Assembly (NCBI RefSeq): GCF_000325705.1
Contig: NC_019904.1
Coordinates: 5,129,501-5,193,500, forward strand
Length of the DNA: 64,000 bases
DNA from: Echinicola vietnamensis DSM 17526
GTDB lineage: Bacteria > Bacteroidota > Bacteroidia > Cytophagales > Cyclobacteriaceae
Reading direction: 5' to 3'
Shown in pieces: positions 15,906 to 25,163 of the stretch. Positions within the stretch are counted from its first letter, which is position 1; the number at the start of each line of letters is the position of its first letter. The notes beneath the pieces are model-generated. The model was not told where the DNA came from. It ran no database searches and worked only from the letters and a program-made list of their open reading frames with translations. Position numbers and translations under genes: made by a program.

Positions 15906-16477
15906 ATGAAAAAGTTATATGTCATGGCGGGATGTAATGGAGCCGGGAAAACCACTGCTTCTTATACCATCCTTCCTGAAATACTGGATTGTTAGGAATA
16001 TGTCAACGCAGATGAAATTGCCAAAGGGATTTCACCGTTCCGGCCTGAAAAGACCAGCATACAGGCGGGAAGGCTAATGCTTGCCCGGATCAAAAGCCTG
16101 ATCAGGAATGGGGAAAGTTTTGCTTTTGAAACTACCCTTTCGACCAGGAGTTATACCAAACTCATCAAAGATGCAAAGGAAAAGGGGTTTCAGGTATATC
16201 TACTTTTCTTTTGGTTACATTCACCCCAATTGGCCGTCGAACGGATGAGGGTAAGGGTCCTGGAGGGGGACACCATATCCCCTATGATGTGATACTCAGA
16301 AGGTATGAAAAGGGGCTGAATAATTTTTTCAAGCTATATTTGCCCATTGTTGACCAATGGTTCCTGATTGACAATTCCGGAGAACCTTATGAAATCATAG
16401 CGGAGAACCCCGGTAATGAAATCAACGTTAATGACAAAAGAAATTGGGATATGTTAAAACATAAATATGACAGGTAA
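15906..16477 (+). pseudogene. Zeta-toxin-family kinase, nonsense plus frameshift
   Basis: The frame opens MKKLYVMAGCNGAGKTTASY with an intact Walker A (GCNGAGKT) of zeta-type P-loop kinases. Codon 30 is TAG (15993-15995) where the family has a charged residue before FVNADEIAKG. The frame then continues through SIQAGRLMLARI and GESFAFETTLSTRSY to about 16265. There a missing G in a G-run shifts it into the frame encoding GHHIPYDVILRRYEKGLNNFFKLY and the natural C-terminus at 16477. Two independent lesions make an active toxin unlikely. The small partner gene downstream remains open. Confidence 0.85.
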
Positions 16478-16478
16478 A

Positions 16479-16652
16479 ATGGACAATACCAGGGACAAAA
16501 TCATCAAGGGACTGGAGGAAACCTATAAAAAAATGGTCGAGTTCAAAAAGCAAAAAAACAGTCCGATTGTGGTGTACAAAGATGGGGAAATTGTGGAATT
16601 GAGTCCTTTTGAGGCCAGTCCCACCACCAAATACGGACATAAAACAAAGTAG
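16479..16652 (+). CDS. Small conserved protein accompanying zeta-like kinase
   Basis: The product is 57 residues from Met 16479, or 61 from Met 16467, which would overlap the end of the kinase pseudogene. It is lysine-rich and helical (DNTRDKIIKGLEETYKKMVEFKKQKNSPIVVYKDG). Small proteins of this type are regularly found directly downstream of zeta-like ATPase genes in Bacteroidota, which suggests a partner or antitoxin role. This is inference only. The frame is intact despite the broken upstream gene. Confidence 0.65.
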   Translation: MDNTRDKIIKGLEETYKKMVEFKKQKNSPIVVYKDGEIVELSPFEASPTTKYGHKTK

Positions 16653-16855
16653 TTACCTCTTCTCGATAACATACTTTTCCAGTCCGGGACTGTCCATCAT
16701 CCTTTCCGGTTCCGATTCCACCAGTTCGTTGATCTCCGCCTTGATCCGTTTATAGTTGTCCATTACCTCGGTTTCCCCCAGCTTCCTGCAGGCGGGAATA
16801 TCCTGGTAGGCACTTTCTTCCTTTTTGTTTTCCGCATGGCCGTTTATGCCCTTGA
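16653..16855 (-). pseudogene. Unrecognised ORF fragment
   Basis: The minus strand is open for about 67 codons after an in-frame TAG, ending with TAA at 16653-16655 and convergent with the small protein gene. The translation (for example CRKLGETEVMDNYKRIKAE and MMDSPGLEKYVIEKR) is charged and protein-like. The only ATG leaves 36 codons, so it looks like the 3' end of a lost gene. The family was not recognised. Confidence 0.35.
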
Positions 16856-16881
16856 TCTATAAACCAAAGCAACCTTCATTT

Positions 16882-18489
16882 TCATTCTTCCAAATAATCG
16901 CCAAATACTATCCCATTTTGCCTAAACTGCATCGTTATTCCTTTTACGGCTTTAAGGAACCTGTCGTAATTTTTATTCTCGGGAAAAGACCAGCCGACCT
17001 CGGCATATGCCAATATACGGGGGAACGCCTGCCTGAGCATGTCAGCTTCGGTCCTGGTATATTCGGTCCACATCTGTGTGCCCAATCCTAAAATTTTGCC
17101 ATGGTACGCTTCGGGCAAACCTGCCGGAACCGGATCAAATGCATAGGCCTTTGATAAGGGAAGCCTTTGGTAGGTATAGTCAAGATAGGTATCCCAATGG
17201 TTGCTGTTGACCACTTCATAACCATCTCTGGCCGCTGATTCCACCAGTCCCAGGTCTCCTTTCCAAAAATGGACAATAGATGATTTTTCCAGCGTCTGTT
17301 CCACCTTTTCGGTGGAACCACTTCGTTCATCGTGAATATCATGGCCCAATATATCGTTCCATCCCATCATCCTTTTGCCCTTTGAGGCAAGATAGGAAGA
17401 AATCTGATTGGTAAAATGAATCTGAAGGTCCATCGGGGTAGAAAGTCCGTTGGCACGCATATACCCCCTGATGGATTCGGAATCCATCCATGGATTATGG
17501 TTGACTTCATCCCCGCCAATATGAATGGCATCACCCGGAAACAGGGCTGCCACTTCATCCAATATATCCTTTAGAAACCGAACGACCCTTGGGTCTGTTA
17601 CATTGAAAGAGTCTTCCATTTTCCCAAATGTAACCGGCACTTCCACGGTAGTTCCCAACGAACCGATCCATGGGTAGGCCGCTATCGCTGCCATGGCATG
17701 GCCTGGCATTTCTATTTCCGGAACGATCACGATATGGCGGTCTGCTGCATATCGGATGATTTCCCTGATCTCCTCTTGGGTATAATGGCCCGTTTGTGGT
17801 TCCCCTACCCTATCACTGCTTCCTCTAGCCAATTGGGTGTCTTTTCTTGTACCGCCCACTTCAGTAAGCTTGGGGTATTTTTTGATCTCTATGCGCCAGG
17901 CCTGGTCGTCTGTCAAATGCCAATGAAAAACGTTCATTTTCAGCATGGCCATGTGGTCCAGCATCTTCTTGACCACATCCATGCCCATGAAATTCCTGCA
18001 ATCATCCAACATAAATGCCCTCCAGGAAAACCGTGGCCTATCGACAATTCTTGTATTGGCAACCTGGACATGGTCGGTTACCCCCTTGGAAAACTCCGGA
18101 GCCAACAATTGTTTCAGCGTCTGGACACCATAGAATATCCCTGTAGGAGTAGGGGCAACTATTTCAATGGATTGGTCAATCACCATGGAATATCCTTCAT
18201 TACCCAGGGAATCCGCCAAATCCCCATTCAGACGTAGCTGGATACCACTTCCGTTTTCCATGATCGGAGATGCGGTTTGAAAATGTTCCTTCAGATAGTC
18301 CGACAGGAATCCGGCTTCTGTCCCCAGTCCATCTCCTGCGATAATCGGTACTCCTGCATTCAATTCCAAGGCACCTTCCAAGGCCACTATGCTCAATGGA
18401 TAGGGGATGATCTGGGCTTCCAGGTCGGCATGGGCCATTACGGCTACCATCCAACCAAGGAGAAAACAAACTGATCTGGTATATTTCAT
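16882..18489 (-). CDS. Beta-N-acetylhexosaminidase, GH20
   Basis: The 535-residue protein has a signal peptide (residues 1-20), a GH20b N-terminal domain (about 26-150) and the GH20 catalytic barrel (about 153-510). The barrel shows FHWHLTDDQAWRIEIKKYP, the substrate-binding EIEMPGH and the catalytic pair D327-E328 in HIGGDEVN. It removes terminal non-reducing beta-linked GlcNAc/GalNAc by substrate-assisted catalysis, probably in the periplasm. It is the last gene of the run beginning at susC (29624) and starts 27 bp after nagA, so its product would feed NagA/NagB. Confidence 0.95.
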   Translation of the reverse strand: MKYTRSVCFLLGWMVAVMAHADLEAQIIPYPLSIVALEGALELNAGVPIIAGDGLGTEAGFLSDYLKEHFQTASPIMENGSGIQLRLNGDLADSLGNEGYSMVIDQSIEIVAPTPTGIFYGVQTLKQLLAPEFSKGVTDHVQVANTRIVDRPRFSWRAFMLDDCRNFMGMDVVKKMLDHMAMLKMNVFHWHLTDDQAWRIEIKKYPKLTEVGGTRKDTQLARGSSDRVGEPQTGHYTQEEIREIIRYAADRHIVIVPEIEMPGHAMAAIAAYPWIGSLGTTVEVPVTFGKMEDSFNVTDPRVVRFLKDILDEVAALFPGDAIHIGGDEVNHNPWMDSESIRGYMRANGLSTPMDLQIHFTNQISSYLASKGKRMMGWNDILGHDIHDERSGSTEKVEQTLEKSSIVHFWKGDLGLVESAARDGYEVVNSNHWDTYLDYTYQRLPLSKAYAFDPVPAGLPEAYHGKILGLGTQMWTEYTRTEADMLRQAFPRILAYAEVGWSFPENKNYDRFLKAVKGITMQFRQNGIVFGDYLEE

Positions 18490-18516
18490 GATCTAAATAA
18501 TGCTTTGAAAACTGTA

Positions 18517-19677
18517 CTATATTTCCGATGAATAAACTTGTCTCCCACTCTTGATGGCCCTGTGGATCACCATTTTATGGTCCTTGTATTCAAACAGGAC
18601 CACATCCGCCCTGCTTCCTTTCTGGAAGGCCTTGATTTTCTTGCCCTTTGCCAAATAGGAAAGTGGCCTGATCGATGCCATGTCAATGGCCTGGGGAAGT
18701 GATGCGAGTTTTGCTCGGGCCAAATATTCCAGGCAGGATTTGAGTGAAGCTGCCGACCCTGCCAATAAATTGGGATTGTCCTGCATGCACAGCCTCCCCC
18801 CAGGGCTCAGCCTAACCGTTCCCCCTATGGGGCTTTGATAGCTGCCGGCCGGTTGGCCAGCAAACTTGGTGGAATCACTCACCAAGAAAGTTTTGTCGGG
18901 CTTTACGCGCATGAACACCTTCATGACCGCATCGGGCAAATGAAACCCATCTGATATCATACTTGTCCAGAGCCCATCCAAAGCCAGCTGATCCCAGATA
19001 TAATTGGGATGTCTCGGCAAGGAAAGGTGGGCGGCATTCCCCAAATGCGTCGAAAGGTCCGCCCCTACCTCAACGGCCTTTCCAAGCTGGTCGGTCTTGG
19101 CCGCGGTATGCCCAATGGCTACGTGGATTTGCTCGGCCACACATTTTTTTATCACCTCGTTGGTTTGATCATGTTCGGGAGAAAGGGTGACCAACTTGAT
19201 CTTTCCCTTCGCCACTTTTTGAAGACGGGAAACCAGTCCCCAGTTTGGTGCTTGCACATATTTAAGCGGATGCGCTCCCCGAGGCCCCGCATCCTTACTG
19301 ATGAATGGGCCTTCCAAATGGATCCCTGCTATTGTTCTGGCTATCACCGGGTCCTGGCAGGCTTGTACTATCTTCTTGATGGCATCCGACAATGCTGCTT
19401 CACTGGCCGTGATCAACGTCGGAAAAAACGTCGTCACGCCATTTTCCCAAAGTCTCCGCGTACAGGATACCACTTCATCCACCGTAAGGCCGGGTTCGTT
19501 AAAATCCACTCCCTGAAATCCATTGACCTGTAGATCTACCAGTCCGGGAGCAATCATCAGGGAAGAGGAAATATGCTCTTGTTCTTCCATGCCAGTAATC
19601 CATTCCCCATCAAATGTCAGCCGGATAGGCCGTTGTGTTTGATAGTGGATGCCTTCGATATGTTCTATTTTCCCCAT
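18517..19677 (-). CDS. nagA: N-acetylglucosamine-6-phosphate deacetylase
   Basis: The 386-residue cytoplasmic enzyme hydrolyses GlcNAc-6-P to glucosamine-6-P and acetate. Amidohydrolase-fold signatures are in order: APGLVDLQVNGFQGVDF, the metal Glu in GIHLEGPFIS, metal His residues in AIGHTAAKT and STHLGNAAH, and the catalytic Asp in FLVSDSTKF. The family-usual HLFNAM appears as HLGNAAH, a mild deviation. It lies one base from the symporter stop and is followed by GH20. A GlcNAc kinase gene, needed to make its substrate, was not found in the window. Confidence 0.94.
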   Translation of the reverse strand: MGKIEHIEGIHYQTQRPIRLTFDGEWITGMEEQEHISSSLMIAPGLVDLQVNGFQGVDFNEPGLTVDEVVSCTRRLWENGVTTFFPTLITASEAALSDAIKKIVQACQDPVIARTIAGIHLEGPFISKDAGPRGAHPLKYVQAPNWGLVSRLQKVAKGKIKLVTLSPEHDQTNEVIKKCVAEQIHVAIGHTAAKTDQLGKAVEVGADLSTHLGNAAHLSLPRHPNYIWDQLALDGLWTSMISDGFHLPDAVMKVFMRVKPDKTFLVSDSTKFAGQPAGSYQSPIGGTVRLSPGGRLCMQDNPNLLAGSAASLKSCLEYLARAKLASLPQAIDMASIRPLSYLAKGKKIKAFQKGSRADVVLFEYKDHKMVIHRAIKSGRQVYSSEI

Positions 19678-19678
19678 A

Positions 19679-21151
19679 CTAATCCTGATTGCTTAATCCA
19701 TCAATTAATTGGTCGACCTCGGGTGATATTTCTCCGGTTCCAAAGAGTCCTGTGACCACGAAGGTAAGGAAAGCGACCAAGGTAGGTGCTCCTATTTCCA
19801 CGGCCAACGAGCCCACTGGGCAAATTTTAAGCAATACAAATGTGAAAAGCCCGGAAAAAACAGCAATCATGGCCGACATTGCGCCGCTCCTTTTAAATGC
19901 GGGCAGCAGACCCAAGATCATGGGAATCGCTATGGGCCCCAACAAGGCGGCAAACCATGAAATCATTAAACCGAAAACGCCCCCGAAATGGGCGGCATTG
20001 ACAGCGATGACAATGGTCAATATGGTAAAGCACAACGTAGTGACACGTGCCAGGGTCAGGGCCTGGGCCTTGGAAAAGCGCTTGACCTGCGGAAACAGCA
20101 CCGGTAAAATGTCCCTGCTTATAACCGCTGAAACCGTATTGGAATCCGAGGCCGTCATGGAAAGCGTGTTGGCAAACAGTGATGCCAACACCAATCCTAT
20201 CAGTCCATTGGGAAGGAACTCCAACACCATTTTACCATAGGACAAAGTCGGGTCTACGAGGTTTTCAAAAAAAACCGGTGCAGCAAACATGGGATAAAAC
20301 AGGACCAAGGGCCATATAAAATAAAGGACCGAAGAAAGCAAAGCGGCCTTTTTGGCCACTTTACCGGAGGTGGTGGATATAAACCGGGTTGCCAGGTTCC
20401 AGGTCCCACCACTATAGCTGAAAAAATTGATCATCAGCATTGCGGCCGCAAACCCAATGGTGTAGGGATCATGGAAGAATGCCCCATGCGATTCGGGAAG
20501 CCGGTCCCAGAGGGTGAAAATTCCCGAAATACCGTCACCCAATTTGAAGAGGACCATGACAAACATGGTAAGGCCCGCCAACAATTGAATGATAAACTGT
20601 CCAAAGTCATTCCATACATCGGCCCAGAGTCCCCCGATGGTGATATAGATCAAAGAGATAAAGCCCACCAGCAGTATCCCGAAAGTGATGGAAGTTCCAC
20701 TAAAGACATTCAACAAAATCGCAATGGCGGCCAATTTTCCTCCCGTATCAAAAATTTTGATGACAGTACCTATCCAAGCGATCATCTGCTGGGTGGGAAG
20801 ATTATAGCGGATCAACAAATACTCCGTGGGCGACTGGACCCCAAAGGTCACCCGCAACCTGGCCCATCTTGGCGCAATGTAAAAGGCAGCGACCAAAACG
20901 GCAATGGCCACGGTCAAAGCCCACCAGACATAAATGGTAAATCCATGGGTATAGGCTATCCCTGCATAGGCTACGAATACAGCCCCGCTATAGCCTGAAA
21001 CATGGTGGGATATCCCAGAAAGCCACCAAGGAAGCCTCCCTCCTGCCGTATAGAAATCTTCCGAATTCCTTACCCGGAAATAAGCCCACAGCCCAATGGA
21101 CAGCAGCATCACAAAATATAGTCCCAGTACGATCCAATCCAGCAGCTCCAT
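19679..21151 (-). CDS. Sodium:solute symporter (SSS), probable GlcNAc transporter
   Basis: The 490-residue integral membrane protein has about 13 hydrophobic segments. It shows the SSS N-terminal pattern (VRNSEDFYTAGGRLPWWLSGISHHVSGYSG) and the central ITIGGLWADVWNDFGQFIIQ and FANTLSMTASDSNTVSAVISRDI signatures. Its position between nagA and GH20/nagB points to inner-membrane uptake of the amino sugar released by the GH20 enzymes; the substrate assignment is inferred from context. It begins 1 bp after the GH20 gene and ends 1 bp before nagA, consistent with a tight operon. It is distinct from the partial symporter at 62480-64000. Confidence 0.9.
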   Translation of the reverse strand: MELLDWIVLGLYFVMLLSIGLWAYFRVRNSEDFYTAGGRLPWWLSGISHHVSGYSGAVFVAYAGIAYTHGFTIYVWWALTVAIAVLVAAFYIAPRWARLRVTFGVQSPTEYLLIRYNLPTQQMIAWIGTVIKIFDTGGKLAAIAILLNVFSGTSITFGILLVGFISLIYITIGGLWADVWNDFGQFIIQLLAGLTMFVMVLFKLGDGISGIFTLWDRLPESHGAFFHDPYTIGFAAAMLMINFFSYSGGTWNLATRFISTTSGKVAKKAALLSSVLYFIWPLVLFYPMFAAPVFFENLVDPTLSYGKMVLEFLPNGLIGLVLASLFANTLSMTASDSNTVSAVISRDILPVLFPQVKRFSKAQALTLARVTTLCFTILTIVIAVNAAHFGGVFGLMISWFAALLGPIAIPMILGLLPAFKRSGAMSAMIAVFSGLFTFVLLKICPVGSLAVEIGAPTLVAFLTFVVTGLFGTGEISPEVDQLIDGLSNQD

Positions 21152-21152
21152 G

Positions 21153-22754
21153 TTACTTTAACTTTGCCAATCGGTGGTACAAGACGTTCATTGGCAGCTC
21201 CCGTTGTCTGTTGAGCTCCGCTATTTCGGCATCATATAGAAAACCGGAATTCAGGTCGGCAAATTCTTTGCCCAGTACTTCGGAGCGATCCAGAACAGCT
21301 TCCATTTGCAGGATAAGGCTCGGGACAAGCGCCTGTGTGAACGCTGGCGAATTGTACACTTCATCCACTTCTTTATAGTCCAAATAGAGCATTCGCAATT
21401 TTGCCATTAGCTTAAAATGAAGGAATTCTTCCACATTCCGGCCAGGATCAAGCTGCAATACCGGATCGCTGACCTGTCTGTAATGTTGCTTGACCTCTTC
21501 CACATTTTTGCTCTTCACCGGTTTGGCGTCCGAGATCAGCTCCCGCTGAAAATTCAAAAACTCCCACAGCCGTAACGATTCCTGTCCGTCCAGACCAAAT
21601 CTCTCCGAAGCATAATCCAACACAAATTCCCGGGGAGCAAATTCCTCGGGATGGGACAGGGCCGCAGCGTAGCTGGCTATCAAAATCCTGAACCCTGACA
21701 TGGGATAGGTATTCCTGATCTGTACCATATTGGCAACATCGTAGCCTACGTCCCAGGTAAAACCATACAGTCCGGAAGTGGACCAGGAGGTCATGACCAT
21801 TCCTTCATACCCGCTTTCTCTGGAAAAGGGAATAAAGTCCCGTTGATTGTTGAAATGGGTCCGCCAGTTGGTCATGTACCAATTGTCCGGATGACTGCGG
21901 ATGGATGGTGCTCCCCAAAAGGCAAACCCTAACTCCTGCAGTTTGGATATATCCCCAAAATGGTTGGCCTTCCAGCCATAGTTCCAATCGACAAACACGG
22001 TTTCTTTGGGCAGCTCGGCAGCGGCCTCGGGATACTTCAGGATAATATCTGCCCACATCAATGGGGTTTTTCCATTTTCGATGACCAGGTTGGCGATCAT
22101 TTTCATGTGGTCGACAAAAAGTTGGGATTTGCCGACCTCTTCCACCCTGGCACGACATAGATCACAGTGCCCCAGCAAGTACGTCTCATCTCCACCAATA
22201 TGGATATAATCCGAATTATGGGTTTGGGCCAAATCTTCGAACAGGGACTGGAACAGGACTTCACTTTCTGCTATTTTCATGGGACATAGCTGGGAAATGT
22301 CCTTTCTGTCTTCTTTCAGCTCACTGTATCTTGGATTTCTTAATATGTATTCCACATGTCCCAGGCTTTGTTGCAAGGGAACGACCTGAATCCCCAATTG
22401 ATCACAGTAGGCGATAAAATCATCGATTTCCTCACGACTGTATGAAAACTGGTTGGCAATGGTCAGGTGGTCCTTGAACGGATAGGTCGCCTCCCATTCC
22501 ATCACGAGCGTATTCAATCCAAAATCCGCCATTTGCCTTGCAAAATCCTTCAACGCCTCGGGCGTCATCACTTGGACGCGAAGGTCCAAATGGAAGCCTT
22601 TCACATTAAAGTCGTCACCTTTCACAGCTTCCTTTACTTGGGGATATGCTGCGATGGACTGAATAAGGCACAGAAGGCATATCACCAGGCGATAGGCTGC
22701 TAATGGAGGAAGTACCTGCTTGTGGGGGGCTTTGCTTTTGGTGGGTGTTTCCAA
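21153..22754 (-). CDS. GH20-like exo-beta-hexosaminidase (hexosaminidase D-like)
   Basis: The 533-residue protein has a hydrophobic segment at residues 18-36, preceded by an unusually long polar n-region; Met starts closer to it are possible. A GH20-type barrel follows without the usual GH20b N-domain: GFHLDLRVQVMTPEALKDF, GIQVVPLQQSLGHVEYIL, the catalytic pair in YIHIGGDETYLLGHCDLC, and GYEGMVMTSWSTSG. This compact layout resembles the hexosaminidase D-type branch rather than the chitobiase-like gene at 16882. The N-terminal signal suggests export. It sits between nagB and the symporter. Confidence 0.85.
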   Translation of the reverse strand: METPTKSKAPHKQVLPPLAAYRLVICLLCLIQSIAAYPQVKEAVKGDDFNVKGFHLDLRVQVMTPEALKDFARQMADFGLNTLVMEWEATYPFKDHLTIANQFSYSREEIDDFIAYCDQLGIQVVPLQQSLGHVEYILRNPRYSELKEDRKDISQLCPMKIAESEVLFQSLFEDLAQTHNSDYIHIGGDETYLLGHCDLCRARVEEVGKSQLFVDHMKMIANLVIENGKTPLMWADIILKYPEAAAELPKETVFVDWNYGWKANHFGDISKLQELGFAFWGAPSIRSHPDNWYMTNWRTHFNNQRDFIPFSRESGYEGMVMTSWSTSGLYGFTWDVGYDVANMVQIRNTYPMSGFRILIASYAAALSHPEEFAPREFVLDYASERFGLDGQESLRLWEFLNFQRELISDAKPVKSKNVEEVKQHYRQVSDPVLQLDPGRNVEEFLHFKLMAKLRMLYLDYKEVDEVYNSPAFTQALVPSLILQMEAVLDRSEVLGKEFADLNSGFLYDAEIAELNRQRELPMNVLYHRLAKLK

Positions 22755-22781
22755 GGGATCTTTTATTTTATTTAATTGAAT

Positions 22782-23555
22782 TTATTTCGTTATTCTATAG
22801 GACCGTTCGTCGAGCTTCGCTACGGCCTCTTTGTTAAAATAGAACATGCAATTGGGATGGGTGGTCAGAATGGATGCGGGGCACTCCGTGCTGACAGGTT
22901 TGGTCAAGGTATCGCTGACCGCCTGGCTCTTATTTTCACCTAATACGACACATACCATCGCCTTTGCTGCCATTAGGGCGGGAATAGTGAGCGTAACCGC
23001 ACTGGTCGGGACATCATCCAGATGGTCAAAACACTTGTCGTTTACCTGCTGGATCCTACATGCTTCATCCAATTCGACCACTTTAACCACCAGGGGGTCA
23101 TCAAAGTCCGCCACCGGCGGGTCATTGAAAGCGATATGTCCATTCTCACCTATGCCCAGACAGACCAAGTCTATGGGGGCTTCGGCAATCAGGCGCCCAT
23201 ACCGAGAAAGTTCACCATCAATATCGCCATGTGTCCTGATCAAATTTACTTTTTTAAAGGGCAATTTGGAAAACAACATCTGCTCCAAATAGGATGCGAA
23301 CAATTCCGGGGCACCTGCCCTGAGGCCAATGTATTCGTCCATATGGAAGGCGATCACTCTTTCCCACTTTATCTGGGTTGATTGCGCCAAATAAGATAGC
23401 ATTCCCGTTTGGGAAGGGGCGGCCGCAAAAACGATTCTTACTTCTTCCTGGGCAGCCTGCAAGTTTACGATACATTGCTCTACTTCTTTCCCCGCGGCCG
23501 TTCCCGCCAGTTTTCGGTCGGAAAAGACATGGATGTCTTTTTGAAGGTCTATCAT
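22782..23555 (-). CDS. nagB: Glucosamine-6-phosphate deaminase
   Basis: The 257-residue cytoplasmic protein has the NagB/RpiA/SugB fold. It would convert glucosamine-6-P to fructose-6-P and ammonia. It shows FHMDEYIGL (catalytic Asp and DEY motif) and LGIGENGHIAFNDPP. Relative to the E. coli enzyme (GNDGHIAFNEP) the second segment has Asn for Asp 141 and Asp for Glu 148. The former is common in other NagB enzymes and the latter is conservative. The phosphate loop is FAAAPSQTG rather than the usual TGSTP type, so this is a divergent branch. The context (nagA, GH20, SSS) strongly supports the assignment. Confidence 0.87.
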   Translation of the reverse strand: MIDLQKDIHVFSDRKLAGTAAGKEVEQCIVNLQAAQEEVRIVFAAAPSQTGMLSYLAQSTQIKWERVIAFHMDEYIGLRAGAPELFASYLEQMLFSKLPFKKVNLIRTHGDIDGELSRYGRLIAEAPIDLVCLGIGENGHIAFNDPPVADFDDPLVVKVVELDEACRIQQVNDKCFDHLDDVPTSAVTLTIPALMAAKAMVCVVLGENKSQAVSDTLTKPVSTECPASILTTHPNCMFYFNKEAVAKLDERSYRITK

Positions 23556-23682
23556 TTTTTTTTAAGAAAGCGGGCAGGACATCCCATCGTTGACCGGACA
23601 GGCTGCTCCTTACCCTCTATAAGTTAGTTAAAACGCTGTTAATACTATAATTTTTTGTTCCCTGAGGGAGTCGTGATTGTTT

Positions 23683-25125
23683 TCATTCGATACGGATGTC
23701 CACCTCGAAGGTGTCAAGTTTTGCTCCTGCCCTATCCCGAGCCGAAAGGACCAGCTGGTCTTCTGTCCCCTCTCCGTTGTGGATATAGACCAAGTTCATG
23801 ACATTGATGTCATTTTGGGTGAACCGGTCGCCCGGTTTTAGGATGGTCGCTCCACTGACCAGCCAGCCTTCCTGGGCAGCTTCCTCCACGGTATAGATGA
23901 TGTCATTGGCCGATGCCCCCGTTACTTCCAGCATCCCCGCGTCCAGGGCCACACTACCGCCCGATTCCACTGATATTCCCGTGTTGGTCTCCAGATCAAG
24001 CACACTGTTTCCTGTGGCAATGATGGCGATGATCATGGGGGCAGGCAATGTTTCGTGCTCCTTGGAGGCCAGATCATTGGTTTCGTCTCCTGTATCCTGG
24101 CCATCGATCATCAGGGAAAGTTTCCCCCTTTGCTCAAGGCCTCCGTAGAAATCCGTCAAATCGAAATTGAAGGAACTGACCTTAGCGGTGGTGATGGTGG
24201 CAATTGGCGGGTCGACCGGCATGGTGGCATTGTTCCAGTTCAGGCCCATCTCGGTCCAGGTGGTATCAGGTACCTGATAAAGGTTCATGTCCAGATTCTT
24301 TGCATGGGTAAAGGATACGCCCACTTCAAACCGGAGATCGGTGATGACGCCCTCTGAAGGCAGTTCCTTCAGATCGAACATGAGGTACGCCTTTCGGTCG
24401 TAATCCCCATCACCTGTCACGTTTTTAACTTTTAACAGATTGTCAGCGCCGAAATTCCTACTGGCTGCTGCTCCGCCATTTATATAGGTATCTGCCAATG
24501 GAAATATGGTATCCGTTTTCACCGAAGGATCCAGCTCGTCCAAATCGGTGGATGCTGCCGAAAAATAAACGATTTCGTTTACCACATGGATCACCCCGTT
24601 GGTAGGCTCAAGGTTTGAGGTGGAAATTTCCCATTGCTTGCTGGTCCCCTGATTGACCAGCCCCACGAAATTGGTGTTGTGGGAAAGGTACATCACCTGA
24701 CCGCTTTCGGTGGTATATGGTATCGGCAAATTACTTTCGAACAATTCTGGATCGGTAAACAGCACCTTGTTGTCGACGATGTGGTACCTCAGGAGGTTCC
24801 TCAAGATCGGCACCGGCACATCTTCCAAACTTCCATAGGCATTTGCTTGGAGATATTCCCCAAAGGCCCTGTCGGTAGGGGCGATAAAGGTTTTGGTTTC
24901 GTCTGCGCGGTAGGCATCGGACAGTCCGGCCAGGGCAATGGCAGAACTGAGCATGGTAAATGATTCGTGGGATTGGAAATACTCTAATGCAGACACTCCC
25001 AGCTTACCGGTAATGCCCGCCGGCCGGTAATCAAAATCCTCTTGGACCGTGCAGCCATAAAACACCGCTCCGGTCAGGACGAGCGCAAGTATGGCTCCAT
25101 TTATTTTTATCGATAAACTCTTCAT
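23683..25125 (-). CDS. FAS1 / CBM96-like / CSPG-like surface lipoprotein
   Basis: The start at 25125 gives a clean lipoprotein signal (MKSLSIKINGAILALVL, Cys about 25 in VFYGC). Three regions follow. About 40-195 is a fasciclin (FAS1) domain, with TFIAPTDRAF, LRNLLRYHIVDNKVL and TNGVIHVVNEIV. About 205-370 is a DNRLRE/CBM96-like beta domain, with DTYINGGAAASRNFG, KAYLMFDL and TWTEMGLNWNN. About 380-480 is a cadherin/CSPG-like repeat, with DRFTQNDINVMNLVYIHNGEGTEDQ. As the third gene after susC and susD it probably works as the locus-specific surface glycan-binding protein. This architecture is unusual for that slot. Confidence 0.82.
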   Translation of the reverse strand: MKSLSIKINGAILALVLTGAVFYGCTVQEDFDYRPAGITGKLGVSALEYFQSHESFTMLSSAIALAGLSDAYRADETKTFIAPTDRAFGEYLQANAYGSLEDVPVPILRNLLRYHIVDNKVLFTDPELFESNLPIPYTTESGQVMYLSHNTNFVGLVNQGTSKQWEISTSNLEPTNGVIHVVNEIVYFSAASTDLDELDPSVKTDTIFPLADTYINGGAAASRNFGADNLLKVKNVTGDGDYDRKAYLMFDLKELPSEGVITDLRFEVGVSFTHAKNLDMNLYQVPDTTWTEMGLNWNNATMPVDPPIATITTAKVSSFNFDLTDFYGGLEQRGKLSLMIDGQDTGDETNDLASKEHETLPAPMIIAIIATGNSVLDLETNTGISVESGGSVALDAGMLEVTGASANDIIYTVEEAAQEGWLVSGATILKPGDRFTQNDINVMNLVYIHNGEGTEDQLVLSARDRAGAKLDTFEVDIRIE

Positions 25126-25163
25126 TGCTATTGGTTTTACGTTGAAAATTAATGGCACTGGTT

